64,000 nucleotides of DNA from Adenanthera pavonina (GCA_026686845.1 JAIVEN010000011.1:26522501-26586500); one strand, 5' to 3'. Counted from the stretch's first letter, positions 35,118 through 48,030 are shown. The notes: a model not told the origin generated them from the sequence alone. A program made the numbers and translations.

Positions 35118-36900
35118 ATGGCTGGATTTGGAGATTATACTACCAGAGGGAAATAATACAAATAGACCATCTGGCTTCAGTGGAGAGCACTATGGATACT
35201 GGAAGATGAGAATGTAAATCTATCTCTAGTTCATTGATCTAGACATATGGTATGTCATCCAGAAGAGAGATTTTGTCCTAATGACATTGCAGGATGATGG
35301 GAAGTACAGAGAGAAGCCAGAGGCCGAATAGAATGAGGAAGATAGGAGAAGAGTCTTGCTGAACTTCAAAACAAAACACTACCTGGTTAGTGCATTGAAT
35401 CAAGACAAATTCTACAGGGTCTCACAATGCTCCACAACCAAAGATATGTGGGACAACCTTGAAATTGCTCATGAAGGAACCACTGGAGTTAGAGAAAACA
35501 AATTGAACTCCTGCATAGGAGAATACGAGAGCTTCAGAATGGTTGAAGGAGAGAGTGTCAAAGAACTGTAAAAGAGTTTCAACCTTATTGCGAATCAATT
35601 GAAAAGTCTTGGCAAGGAGTAAACTCAGACAGAAAAGGTCAGAAAGATCCTCAGAGCTCTTCCTCTAGAATAGCAACCCAAAGTAACAGCAATAGAGGAA
35701 GCCAGAGGAGAATCAATGGCATCTGTCACAGCCTTCTTCGGCAGCCTCAAAGAATATGAAGGAAAGATGAAGGCTCTCAAGGAGGCAGAACAAGACAAAA
35801 AAAAGAAGGGTCTTGCTCTAAAAACTGGTGAGGAGAAAGAAGAAGAATCTGACGGTGAAGATGAGCTAGATGAAGAAACTCTTGCTATGATGGTCAGAAA
35901 ATTTGGAAGATTTTACAACAAGAAAAGAAACAAGAAATACTTCAAGAAATGAGCAGCTGGAGATAGCAAAAGAGAAGGAAAAGAACCTGTCACTTGCTAC
36001 AAGTGCAAAAAGCAGGGACATATCAAATGGGATTGTCCACAATTCCTCAAGAAGCAAGAGAAAGAAAAGAAAGATGCAGACAAAGGCAAGAATAAAAGAG
36101 TGTACATCTCATCAATCTGGGGCAACAGCTCAGATGAAGAAGAAGATGATAAAGATGAGATTGCTAACATCTGTCTGATGGCACTTGCATCTGAAGAAGC
36201 TGAAATCCCATCCAACAGTGATCAGGAAGATAAGATATATGAATCTGAACCTTCCTATTCTGAATTACTGGATGCATTTCATGAATTGCATGATGAGTTC
36301 ATTAAGACTGCTAAAGAACTCAAACAAGCTAAGAGAAAGATTAACAAGTTAGAATCTCAGCATAACATCTCTGAAACTGCTGATCTGCATATTGCTGAAT
36401 CTGCTTGCTGTAAATCATGCATTGAATTAAAGCAATCCCATGACTATCTGATGAAAAGCATTTCTAGACTTACTAAAGGAAGAGATATGTTATTTGCTTT
36501 AATAGGAAGTCAGATAATAACATAGGGAAAGGCTGGACTTAGCTATGACCTTTGTGCAGTAAAGAAAAGGTTAGGAAGCAAAATCAAAATGTGTGTATGA
36601 GACATTTTGTGCATGTTAGTGGTAGTAAAAAGAAAGATCATATTTCACAACATATTAAATCCTATGATCAACCAAAGCATGTAAAACAAAAATATTATTT
36701 GTATTGCTTTCTTCCTGCATCTTAATCCAGCAGTCCCTTTACCACCTGTCACTTCTATAATAAGAAGGGACATATTTCCAGTTCTTGTGCTTTAAAGAAA
36801 AATGAACTTGATAGGAAAGTTAAATGGATTCCCAAAAGTATATCTGTATCAAGGGAAAACACTATTGATAGAAAAGGACCCAAATAAAGTTGGGCACCTA
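35118..36900 (+). pseudogene. Copia element C gag (multiply broken)
   Basis: ATG at 35118 (MAGFG) is followed by a frameshift within 10 codons and then numerous in-frame stops. Intact stretches include FYRVSQCSTTKDMWDN and ETLAMMVRKFGRFYNKK. A first CCHC zinc knuckle lies near 35995-36040 (CYKCKKQGHIKWDC), followed by an acidic region (SSDEEEDDKDE) and a coiled-coil-like KELKQAKRKINKLESQ stretch. A second, damaged knuckle lies near 36750-36790. Many stops fall where copy D or the motif has CAA, CAG or TGG. Gag would package the RNA; this copy cannot make a full protein. Confidence 0.9.
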
Positions 36901-36959
36901 AAAAGAAAATATGAACTTTGTCTTGTAGGTTTATCTTAAAGCTAGAAAGAGCAATAAAT

Positions 36960-39900
36960 GGTATATGGACAGTGCCTGCTCAAGTCATATGACTGGTGAT
37001 AAGGAGAAGTTCATCACCCTTAGAGACAAGAAAGGAGGAAAGGCGACATTTGGAGGTGATCAATATGGCAGAATAGTTGGCATTGGCATTGTGGGCAAGA
37101 ATCCTGAAACGTCCATTGAAGAGGTGCTGTTTATGATTGGCCTTAACCATAATCTACTAAGTGTGAGCCAGACATGTGACAAAGGAAACTGGGTGCTGTT
37201 TGACTCAAAGTTCTGCCTGGTCATCAGAAAAAGTGATCACAAAGTAATCCTCAAAGCTCAAAGGGATGGTAACTATTATACTATTAATCTTGATGAACTT
37301 CCTCTCTTAGATTTTGTCTGCTTGATTAGTTAGGATAATGATAGTTGGTTGTGGCATAGAAGACTAGCTCATGTTAACATGAATCAACTTTCAAAACTGG
37401 TTAAAAATGAGTTAGTCACTGGCCTACTAAAAATCACTTTGAAAAAGACAAAGAATGTGATGCATGCCTAAGAGGAAAATAAACTAAATCATCATTTAAA
37501 TCTAAAAATGTAGTCACCACATCTAGACCTCTGCAACTATTACATATGGATTTGATAGGACCATCTAGTGTTAAGAACATTGGTGGAAATCTGTATGTTC
37601 TTGTAATTGTGGATGATTACTCTAGATTTACCTGGACATTGTTTCTTTCCTCTAAAAGTGATATGGTTATGTATTTGTAACCTTAGCTAAGAAAGTGTAA
37701 AATGAAAAAGGTATTTCTATTGTGTCTATCAGGTCTGATCATGAAGGAGAGTTTGAAAATTCATACTTCCTAGAGTATTGTGATGAGCATGGAATTGATC
37801 ATAACTTCTCAGCTCCAAGAACTCCATAACAAAATAGAGTGGTGGAAAGGAAGAACAGAATAATTAGAGAGATGGTAAGAGCAATGCTAAATGAAAAGGA
37901 ACTCTCTCAAGTATTCTAGGCTAATGCAGTAAACACAACAAGTTACATCATAAACAGAGCCTACATCAGACTAATTATTGGGAAGACTCCTTATGAGTTG
38001 TACAAAGGAAGAAAGCCAAACCTCTCACATCTACATGTATTCAGCAGTAAGTGCTTCATCCACAATAATGGAAAGGAGAATTTGGGTAAGTTTGATGCCA
38101 AATCTGATGAAGGTATATTTCTGGGCTACTCTAATAGGAGTAAAGCATATAGAGTTTTTAATAAAAAGTCTAAATTAGTAGAAGAATCTGTGCATGCAGT
38201 GTTTATTGAAAATGAAACTGTTTCTAAGCATGTCACTGATGAAGATGATCTTATTTCAAATTTTAAGAACTTAGATCTTTCTGAAGAAGATAAAATTGAA
38301 TCTCCAAAAATATCTGAATCTATTAACATAGATGAAGATATTCAGGAGAAAGATTTTGAGGATGAGAATAATGAAGAAATATCTCAAAAACTCCCTAGAG
38401 CTTGGAGATATCAAAGGAATCATCCTGTTGATTAAGTAATTGGAGATGTTCAAGAAAAAGTTAAAACCAGAAAATAGTTAAGAGATCAGATGATGAACTA
38501 TGCTTTCATTTCTCAAATTGAACCTAAATGTACTAAAGAAGTCTTAACTGATGAATACTAGATTTTAGTTATTCAAGATAAATTGAATTAATTTGAAAGA
38601 AATCATGTTTAGGATTTAGTGCCTAGACCTAAAAATCATCCTATCATTGGCACTAAATGGGTTTTTAGAAATAAACTTGATGAATCTAGATTAATAATCA
38701 GAAATAAAGCTAAACTGGTTGCTAAAGGATATAATCAAGAAGAAGGTATTGATTTTGAAGAAACCTTTGCTCCAGTGGCTAGATTAGAAGCAATTAGAAT
38801 TCTATTAGCATATGCATGCATGAAGAATATAATGTTATATTAAATGGATGTAAAGAGTACTTTTCTTAATGGATATATTATGGAAGAAGTTTATATAGAC
38901 CAACCTCCAGGCTTTGAGGACTCTACAAATTCAAACCATGTTTATAAACTGAAGAAAGCCCTTTACTGTTTAAAGCAAGCCTCTAGAGCATGGTATGAAA
39001 GGTTAAGTAATTTTCTAACTGAAAAAGGGTTTAACAGAGGAAAAGTAGATACTACTTTGTTCACTAAGAAAGAAAACAAAGATTTACTTATTGTTCAAAT
39101 TTATGTTGATGATATTATATTTGGTAACGAATCTCTATGCAAGAATTTCTCTAAGCTAATGCAAGGTGAGTTCAAAATGTCAATGATGGGTGAGCTTAAC
39201 TTCTTCCTTGGACTGCAAGTTAAGCAATGTGATGATGGTATCTTCCTCAACCAATCAAAGTATCTAAAAGAGCTGCTGAAAAAGTTTGGCTTGGAAAAGG
39301 CTAAGCCAGTGGGAACTCTTATGGCTACTGCAACTAAGCTTGACATGGATGAAGGAAGAAAAACTTTTGACATAACCCAATACAGAAGAATGATTGGATC
39401 TCTGCTATACCTAACTGCCAGCAGACCTGATATCATGTTCAGTGTCTGTATGTGTGCAAGGTTCCAGTCATGTCCCAAAGAAACCCATGCAACTATTGTG
39501 AAGCGTATCTTCAGATATCTTATTGGAACATCACGGATGGGTCTTTGGTATCCAAAGGGCAATGGTGAAGATCTCATTGGATACACTAATGCTGACTTTG
39601 CTAGATCTAAAACTGACAGAAAAAGCACAAGTGGAACGTGTCAGTTCCTTGGATGATCACTGGTGTCATGGTTCAGCAAGAAGTAAAACAGTGTGGCTCT
39701 ATCCACTACAAAAGCTGAATATGTTGCAGCTGGTAGCTGTTGTGCCCAAGTTATATGGATGAAGCAGCAACTTGAAGATCTTGAGGTTGAGATGAAAGAA
39801 ATACCAATAATGTGTAACAACCAAAGTGCCATTAATATCACAAAGAATCCTATCATACATTCAAGGACAAAGCATATTGGAGTTAGGCACTACTTCATAA

Positions 39901-40046
39901 GGGATCATGTTCAGAAAGGAGAAATCATATTAGAATACAACCCTATAGAAGAACAAGTTGCTGACATTTTGACAAAGCCTCTTTTAGAAGATATGCATTG
40001 CAAAATCAGAAGAGAATTGGGTATGGTAAATCCCAATGAACTGTAA
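36960..40046 (+). pseudogene. Copia element C pol: protease, integrase, RT, RNase H (broken)
   Basis: The order protease-integrase-RT-RNase H is the Copia arrangement. Protease motif: MDSACSSHMTGD at about 36965. Integrase: zinc-binding WHRRLAHVNMNQL near 37350, core near 37545-37860 with HMDLIGPS, the RSDHEGEFEN Asp, and the VERKNR Glu. RT: GTKWVFRNK near 38650, LVAKGYNQEEGIDFEETF, MDVKSTFLNG and the catalytic YVDDIIFG near 39100. RNase H: about 39590-40046 ending ADILTKPL. Stops occur at 37330 (TAG where D has CAG), 37480 (TAA, also present in D), 37917 (TAG where D has TGG), 38433, 38840 and others, so it is inactive. Confidence 0.93.
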
Positions 40047-41041
40047 GTAAATCCTTGTGCAAATCTGTTTTAGAATTTTTGACATTGATTTAATTCTAAC
40101 TTTAGCATCGGAGTAAGTTTAATTTAAGTTGCAGGTGCTCCTTATAAGTTTCAATGGCAATAAATATGAAAAATGGAGCACATCAGAATGGAACAGTCAA
40201 AAGGTGAAAAAGAAAACAAGAAATCTGAGTTTCTGGATCCATTCTGTAAGTTTATAATGTTAAAATTCGCATTTTAGATGTGTATTAGATGAATTTCCTT
40301 AATAAATTGTGTTTTTGAACAAGTCAGCATGCTTAACATTCGAGTTTAGATACACATAAGACAAACTTCAGCTTGCTTTACATTGTAACAGTTCTCGATA
40401 GTCCTTCAAAATTCGTCTGTTGGTCTATGAAAATTCAAATTTTCAAAACTAAAGTTCCAATATTATCTTTGTCCAACAAGAAGATTGTACGAATTTCCAT
40501 TTCTTAAAATACGCATGTTAGAAACTTTTTACAAAATGTTGAAATTTGAATTTCTAATTCAAAATTTGTCTGTTAAAACATGCTCATATTATTGAATCTT
40601 TGAAAGATGAATTTTCATAATTAAAATTCATCTGTTGTTTGTTGTATTGATAATTGCTTGATGCCTGTTCTTTGAAATTCAAACTTTGTTGAAACAAAGT
40701 TTGTTTGTTCACCTTTTGCTGTTTGAACTAAATCTTTGTCAGACGAACTTCCAGGAGAAAATTCATCTATCAGTAAATGTAACTAAATGGACTAACTTGT
40801 AATTGCATGAAGTTTGAATTTTGACCTGTCAAAATTCGTCTGTTGAGCGATTACACACGTTAAAATTGAAGGTTATGCTCTGAACAGACGTAACCCTATT
40901 TGTTTCTCTCACAAGTCTATTCTCATTCTCTCCTTAACTCCCATTAACTCCATTCAAAAACCGTCACTTTTCACTGATTAAACTTCTTTTCGCACCCTAT
41001 AAACCCATTCTTAGCATCTTTCTGAATCATTCCTCCACAAA
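40047..41041 (+). other. Spacer of element C between pol and ORF3
   Basis: About 1 kb without coding potential. From about 40260 to 40860 it contains the same alternating AAATTCGAATTT / TTCGTCTGTT-type motifs that fill the LTRs of this family, although it is not part of the LTR. Confidence 0.6.
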
Positions 41042-43262
41042 ATGGCAAGAGTGAAAAATCTAGAGGTTGGAAAGGGAGAATCTCGGCCAAAAAGAATGGT
41101 GAAATCTCAATATGCCTCCAAGGAGAGTAAGAAACAGAAAAGAAAAGGTGAATCCAGCAAAGCAACTCCCTCCAAAAGGCAGAAAACTACTCCAAATGCT
41201 GAGTCAAAGAAATCTGGACTGCCCTCTCCAAAGAAAACAGAGCCTTCGGTCCCAACTACTACTCTTGCTGTTGTTGCTTCTTCTTCCTCTTTTAGTACTG
41301 AATCTGGAGAATACGAGCTGACCACATTGCTGTTATGGAGCAATGCTAACATTCAGGAGGAATATGCGACCAAATTTGTGAGCAAGAAGGTAATAAAGCC
41401 TCACTGTGTGAATATGGAGGAATTTTTAATTTCCAACAACTTTGATGCCGGGCTTTGGATGATAAGGTATAAAAGTTTGTTAGAAATATTGGAGAGATAT
41501 GATGATGAGGTAGTCAAGACTTGGTATGCCTCTTTGAAATATAACAGCAAGAAAAAGAAGTGGGAAGTCAATATGAGATCAAGGACCATCTGGCTAATAG
41601 ATGAAACCTTTAATGAGATGTTAGAAATTCTAGGGCAAGATGGCTTGAAGATTGACATTACTGCTTCTGGGTATATGGATGAGGTAGAGACTGCTAATGG
41701 AGAAGATGGCCCTTTCTTAAACTATAAGGAGAGCACAATCCTGAATACTTTGTTCAGAAGAAAGGAAAACAGGCCACCCATAAGCTTGCTCAAGCCCACT
41801 GACCTCAGTGCTCAAGTGAGAATCCTACATTACATTGTGTCAAGGATCATCTTTAACAAAGGAGGCAACTTCAATTTGATAACAAGGGCAGAGGCACATG
41901 TGATGGCAGCAATCATGCATGGGAAGCTTATCAACATAGGACATATCATTTCTCCAATGCATGATCAAGGCTAGGGATCAGAGGAAAGACTCTACACTTT
42001 CTTATGCAGCAATCATCTCTAAGATCCTTCAGTATGCCAGAATTTAGCATCTTGAGAAAGGGAAAGGGAAGCCTACTAAGATCATCAAGAAAGAAGAGCT
42101 ACAAAGGATAGGGATAGAGAGGAAAGATGGAAGATGGATTTGGAAGGGAATAGGAAAATGTGAAGATCTCTTCTTTGATGAAGATGCCTCCCTGCAGCAA
42201 GAAGGTACCTCTGAGGCACCTCCAAGACCCACACCTCAGCCTTCTCAGCCTATCCCATCATAATCTCAGCCTCATCAAGCTTAAATTCCTTTTACTCCCT
42301 CATCTCGTGCCAAGCTAACCAAGATCACTGAGTTATATGACAGTTTGCCTACACTCATATTCAGCATCAAGGATGAGCAAAATACCAAGTTTGCTCATTT
42401 GCAATATTAGATCCACCAGTTGGCCAAGAACATGAAAGTGGTTGCTGATGCATATGAAGACATAAGGAGTGCCATTCCTGCCACTTCAGCTCCACCTCAG
42501 CCAGGATTCTCTGAGCCTGTTATGTCTTCAACTCCTAAGCCTCCAAGTCCATTTGTGCTAGCCTCTCCTAATCCTGACGTTACTGTACATGACACTGAGG
42601 CTGCTGGCACGTTGAGCACACCATAGGCCTCCAGCAATAAGGCAAGTCTTGGTCCTCCCTTGGACTATTGCATGGAGGAAGAAGGTCCTCAAGAACCAAG
42701 TTTCCATGAGCCTATTCCAGAAGATGCTCAGGATTCAATCCTTTCACATTAAGAATATGAGCAAGTTGAGAGACTAGTGGCAGCAATCACCACTTCACCA
42801 TTCATGCAAGTTGCCCTGAATGAAGAAAAGAGCATTGTGCCTTATGTTGATCTAGAAGCCATTTCACACAATGCTCTATTGCAAGCTCAAAGACAAAGGC
42901 TTGAAAAAATGTTTCGTTCTCCTGATCCTACTCTCCCATCCCTATCTGCATATGGTCTTTCAGAGGAACAAAGGGCTCAATTAACTCTTTCTAGACAAGA
43001 AATGCAAGAGATTCTTGAGGTCTCTAAAGATAAGCATCCAAGCCCTGAGCCTTCTGAGCCTCCTCCAAAACTTAATCCAGATCTGTCATTTGCTCCTGTA
43101 CCTCTTAAAACCATTCCAGTATCTCAGATCCCTCCTCCTACTAATTTTGTACACCTTCCTGATGATGCTAAAATGGGGGAGAAGTCTGAGCAAATTGGAA
43201 AGATTACAACTGAGTCTTCTAGCAAGACCTATAGTAAGAAGTCCAAGTCCAAGAAAAAGTGA
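41042..43262 (+). pseudogene. Third ORF of SIRE-like Copia element C (envelope-position protein, broken)
   Basis: The ORF starts with ATG at 41042 and is open for 310 codons to a TAG at 41972. Coding similarity then continues with shifts and stops at about 42046, 42261, 42283, 42408, 42624 and 42750, ending at 43262. The N-terminus is basic and Lys/Ser-rich (KKQKRKGESSK). Residues about 145-310 fit the 'putative plant transposon protein' domain seen in extra ORFs of plant retrotransposons (WYASLKY..WLIDETFNEML..LITRAEAHVMAAIM). The C-terminal third is Pro/Ser/Gln-rich with a QAQRQRLEKMF helix and a Lys-rich tail. No signal peptide or membrane segment is evident, so an envelope role is not supported by the sequence despite the position. 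Its real function is unknown. Confidence 0.75.
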
Positions 43263-43540
43263 TTATAACTTATGGGTGCTTGGTTCTTCTTGTAGTGTTA
43301 TTTTTCTGTTACTTTGTAATATCTTGTAGTATGACTTTTGAATGAAATGAAAAATTCTTTGTTCTAAACTCTTTGATTGCTATGTACTATCCTTGTGTTG
43401 AAACTTTAAATGAATTAATGAATCTCTTTACTTGATCCACTGTACATGATATCTTTTGGATTATAATGCATATGTTGAGGGGGAGCTTGTTAAAGCAAAC
43501 CCAAGTACTAATCCAGTTTGTAAGTTATTTTGTCATCATC

Positions 43541-43554
43541 AAAAAAGGGGAGAA
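43541..43554 (+). promoter_or_regulatory. Polypurine tract of element C
   Basis: The purine run AAAAAAGGGGAGAA directly abuts the 3' LTR start TGTTGAATC and would prime plus-strand synthesis. Confidence 0.85.
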
Positions 43555-45148
43555 TGTTGAATCAAGTGTTTTGATGATTCCAAACCAACTTTCTAGAGCT
43601 TAGAGAGAAGATATCAAAGATGCACAAATGATCTCAAGTGGAGAAATTCAAGAAAAACCAGCACAAGAATAGATGTAGAATCTACAGCCTTGTTTAAATT
43701 GAGTAAAGACTTTGAATTGACAAAAATATTTTTTAAAACCATGATTCTATGTTAATCCATGGAAGTTTTGAAAAACACCCACTAACAGAAAAACTTTGAA
43801 ATGTTTATACTGATATGCTATTTTGAAAATTTGAACTTTGGCTTTGGAAATTCGAATTTCATATTGAAAATGAACAAGTCTGAAAAGAGCCTTCTCTGAC
43901 AGATGAACTTTGACTTTTGAAAATTCAAATTTTAGACAAAATACAACTTATGAAAAATGAAAAATTCGTCTGAGGATATATCAAAGTTCATCTGAAAACT
44001 GAGTTTGGAAAGAGCATCAAAATGGCTCACTAACAGGCGAACTTTGAACATAAAAATTTGAATTTTAGAAACAAAGCTTGTGAGTCTATTATGATGATAT
44101 GTTAACATACGAATGATAGTATTCAGAAATTTGAACTTTGAAGTAAGTCTGAAAAGAGGCCTCTCTGATAGATGAACTTTGCATTTTGAAATTTTGAATT
44201 TCGAATAAATGAACTATTGTGCCTTATTAAACTGCCCACTGACAGACAAATTTTTGGGTATCAAAATTCAAATTTCGAAGGCACTGTAGCAAAATGCAAC
44301 AACTGTTCATACTTTCCAGAAGAACTTTAAACTTGAAAATTCGTATGTTCCAACATAGAAACACTTTTCAAAGATCAAAATTTAAACTTTGCTTCATGAC
44401 AGATGAACTTCGAATGTTCAACGTTAAAGTCTTTAGCCTTCAATATCTTTGAAATTCATCTGTTGACTAAGCAAAATTTGAACTTTGAATATCACAAGCA
44501 TTAAATGTGGTTGGTGACGAATAGTTTTTTAGAGTAACCATTGATAACTTCTCCAATGGATAGATTTTGTCTCTAACGTATAGTTAAGAGCTAAATCTAT
44601 AAATATAACATCATTTGAAGTTGTGAAAAATGATTTTAATGTTGGATATACTGAAACTCTGCTAAATCATCAACTCAAAGTCTCTTACTCTCACATACTT
44701 CATTCTTTGTACTCCAACTTTCATATAGACTCTGATTAAGAGAGTTTATCGATTGTAAATAATCTTATCTTTATCTTGAAGAAAGATTTTCTTGTGAGGG
44801 GATATCACAAGGGATTAGGGAAGCACTTAGCTAGAGTGCAAAGAGAGAAAGTGTGAGCTCTAAAAACAGAGTATCATAGCTGTACCATGGCATTTGCAAG
44901 AAGCCCACTGAATTCTTGCAAGATAGTGGAAAATCTCAAGTGGTGGCTTGAGGACTGGACGTAGGTCAAGATTGAGAGACTGAACCAGGATAAACATCTG
45001 TGTCTTCCCTTCTCAATTACTGCTTTTATTTGTTATTCACTTATACTTTGTTTTACTGTCACCTTTGCTTTCTTCACTTTATTGACATTTTGTAGAAAAT
45101 TTTAATCTTCTCGATTCACCCCCTCTTGGGAAGCCAGCATATCTAACA
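43555..45148 (+). mobile_element. 3' LTR of Copia element C (1594 bp)
   Basis: The LTR starts TGTTGAATCAAGTG and ends ATATCTAACA, followed by ATTAC. It matches the 5' LTR throughout except for scattered substitutions and the missing 57-bp duplication, confirming that both ends of one 11.75-kb element are present. Confidence 0.93.
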
Positions 45149-45344
45149 ATTACCACACCTAATAAACAAAAGTATGACTAGCCAAAGGAAAATAGGCAAG
45201 ATAATGAAAAGAGCTACAGTGGTGTTACTTTTCCTAACATTCGGGAGCTCAGGTTGTCTCCTTCCCAAAATAGTAATTTCCTTGTCTGCCTCCTAGACAC
45301 AATCCCAAGAAAACAGCATATCCAACCCTTGCCACATCAGCATC

Positions 45345-45560
45345 CATCTTGGATGCCAAATTTAGTATAATGGTTGCACATCTAAAAGTACTTTTAATTT
45401 TTATCATCCAAACAAGTTAAATTTGTTAAACCTACTTTTGCAAAAAATATATTCAAAAATAAATCATGTTACAACAAACTTACTTTTATTTAAATTTTAT
45501 TCATGCAATTCTCATTTTATTCTAACTTAAGTTTGTAAACTGAAAATGAAGAGGGCTATT
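45345..45560 (-). repeat. Dispersed MITE-like repeat, right copy (inverted)
   Basis: This is the reverse complement of the 32630-32945 repeat, diverged and with indels (AGTTTGTTGTAACATGATTTA, TTGCAAAAGTAGGTTTAACA). It lies just right of element C. Confidence 0.45.
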
Positions 45561-45600
45561 ATTTTATAACCTATATTTAGGAGGTGAATTATGTAGAAAG

Positions 45601-47442
45601 AGTTGAAATCAGAAGTTTTAATGATTTCAAATAATTAGAGCTTGGAAAGAAGAATATGAAAGGAGTACGAAAAGATAAAGTGAAGAAAACCATTGAAGAA
45701 CGAGTTATTTCACAGTTATTTTATGTTAGCATGTGTTAAAATTGAAAAATACTAACTAACGGATAAATTTTGTACTTGACTCATGTGTATTTTATGCAAA
45801 ATTTGAACTTTGTTTTATGAAATTCGAAGTTACGGAGGTTTTATCTCTGATAGATAAATTTTAGTTCTGAAATTTGAATTTCGGGCTAAGTATTGTTAGT
45901 GAAAGTGTGCAAAATTTGTATGAAATTTAATCAAAATTCAAATATTGGTGAAGTTTAAAGAAAGTTCAAAGTCACCTTCTCTGACAGACAAATTTTGGAC
46001 CTCAAAGTGTGAATTTTTAAATAAGAACTTGTGAGTCTTGTTAAAGTATGCTAATGACAAACCAACTTTGTAGTTCAAAATTTGAATGTCGCTGAGAAAA
46101 ACTTTTGTGTTATATTGAACATGTGACATCCGGGCACCGATGAAGGCGGTGAGTGATCGCCGATACAAGAAAGGGGGTGTGAGATAAAAAGTGATTAGGC
46201 ATGGACAAGGAGCGGCTCCTGGCAGGCTTCTAAGCAGGCGGGGCATATGAATGACTCGAATGCATAACAGAATAAGAGGGATTCAGAGACTCTATAGGTA
46301 TGGGACTATACAGTTAAGGATAGCTTAAAGGAATTAATAGGTACTACCAAGACCAACAAGGTACACCTACCTTTTCGGTAGTCTATCCCTTAAGAACTCC
46401 TCTGTTAAGCATACTTGACTTGGAGTAATTTTGGGACGGGTAATCTCCTGGGAAGGAGGTGTGTGAGTGAGAACAAAGTATACCAAAATGGCTTGTGTTA
46501 GTTTGTGGAGACAGTCGTCAATCCCAAAGAAGCGGCTGGACGTTATAGAACATGCCTTTAACAGATGAATTTCAGCTTCTAAAATTTAAATTTTGAGTGC
46601 ACTGTGAAAATGAGAGACAACTGTTCAAACTCAACAGATACACTTTCAATATGAAAATTCTTATATTCTAACATGAGATATCTTTCACAAACTCATAATT
46701 CGAATGTCACATTTAAACAGACGAATGTTGAAATTTAACATTAAAATCATTAACCTTTTGTCTCTGTGAAATTTGTCCGTTGAACCCCAAAATTCAAATT
46801 TTGGCATGTCAGATGCATTAAATGCTGTTGGTGAATAGTTATTTTTGCAAAGTTTGTTGAGTAAAGTTTCTAATAGCTAGATCTTATGTCTAACGACTAG
46901 TTGAATCACAAATCTATAAATAGAACTTTATTTAAAGTTGTGTATAACAAATTTAAGTCTATCTTTACTAAAACTTTGCTGAATTTATTAGACAAAGCTT
47001 TTTCACTCGCACATTGTATTTATTGTACTTCAACTTTTATATCTACTTTATTTTAGAAAGTATTTATTCTATGTAAAATATTTTCTTCATCTGGAAGTGA
47101 GATTCTTTGTGAGGGTAATCACAAAGGGTATTGGCAAACACTTGTAAGAGTGTTGAGTGAAAATTTGAGTGTTCAAAAATAGAGCACGTGTCTTGTATTA
47201 AGGTATTGCAAGGAGTTCATTGAACTCTTGCTGATAGTGAAAATCTCAAGTGGTGACTTGAGGACTAGATGTAGATCAAGTGAATTAGACTGAACTAGAA
47301 TAAATCTCTAAGTCCTCTCTTCTCTTATCTATTGTACTCTATTTTTCTACAAACTTTTGCTTTCACTGTAAACTTGTATTCTTGCAAAAAAATCTTAAAC
47401 TTTCCAATTCAACCCCCTCTTGGGAAGCCAACAATCCTAACA
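45601..47442 (+). mobile_element. Solo LTR of the A/C/D Copia family, interrupted by a TRIM LTR
   Basis: The sequence follows the family LTR from AGTTGAAATCAGAAG (TG decayed) to CTTGGGAAGCCAACAATCCTAACA-like ends, and is more diverged than those of A, C or D. Perfect GAAAG duplications flank it (45596-45600 and 47443-47447). No gag or pol is attached. Removing the nested TRIM LTR and its duplication leaves about 1.41 kb. Confidence 0.85.
46122..46547 (+). mobile_element. Solo LTR of the TRIM family, 426 bp
   Basis: It starts TGTGACATCCGGGCACCGATG and ends GGCTGGACGTTATA, with perfect GAACA duplications (46117-46121 and 46548-46552). It is the reverse complement of the LTR units at 55910-57359. 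It sits inside the Copia solo LTR, so it inserted after that LTR did. Confidence 0.88.
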
Positions 47443-47564
47443 GAAAGTGATGCCAAATTTTGATGTCTAGATATCAGAGTTAGGGATAATACGAAGAATA
47501 GCTTATAAAGTTTTTTTCTCCACTAAGAATATATTATAAGATTGATTTCTTCTTCTGTACAATG

Positions 47565-48030
47565 CTCATTACAAATACAACAATAACATCAACATTAACC
47601 TTATCTCACTAAGTGAGGTTGGTTATATGGATCATATGATGCCACTAAGCTTTATCAAACATCATCTTTTCAGATAAATCATTTATTAAGAGGCCCCATC
47701 TTATAACTTCTCTAGTATCTTTTTTGGTTTTCCTCTACGCCTTTTGATAGGGCTCTAAACTATATGATCAACTCTCTTCACTAACTCTTCTTAACCACCT
47801 TAAACAATTTTTCATTATTTTCTCATCGATAAGTGCTACTCCAACTTTCTCACATATATAGTCATTCCGTATCTTATTCATATTTGTGTGACCACACATC
47901 AATATTCTCATCTCTGCTATTTCAATCTTATGCTATTGTTACCCTTTCACTGTCATATAGCATCGCTGGCCTTATAGCAGTTTGATAAAATTTTTCTTTA
48001 TGCTTAGTAGGTACTTTATGGTTACAAAAT
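47565..48030 (-). pseudogene. LINE (RTE-like) 3' end, decayed reverse-transcriptase tail
   Basis: Reading leftward from about 48020, the translation gives KVPTKHKEKFYQTAIRPAML, then EIAEMRILMCGHT, then KIRNDYICEKVGVALIDEK, then TREVIRWGLL. These are, in order, the C-terminal blocks of the reverse transcriptase of plant non-LTR elements, which normally read close to RPAMLYG..AEMRMLRWMCGHT. A small deletion removes the residues after MRIL, and several stops are present. The element copies itself by target-primed reverse transcription; this 5'-truncated copy is dead. Confidence 0.82.

Noticed and set aside
39101..39628. 175-codon minus-strand ORF
   Set aside because: It is a shadow of the Copia C reverse transcriptase, whose motifs are all on the plus strand.
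41042..43262. Calling ORF3 of element C an envelope gene
   Set aside because: The position fits, but no signal peptide, transmembrane span or fusion-like segment is seen.
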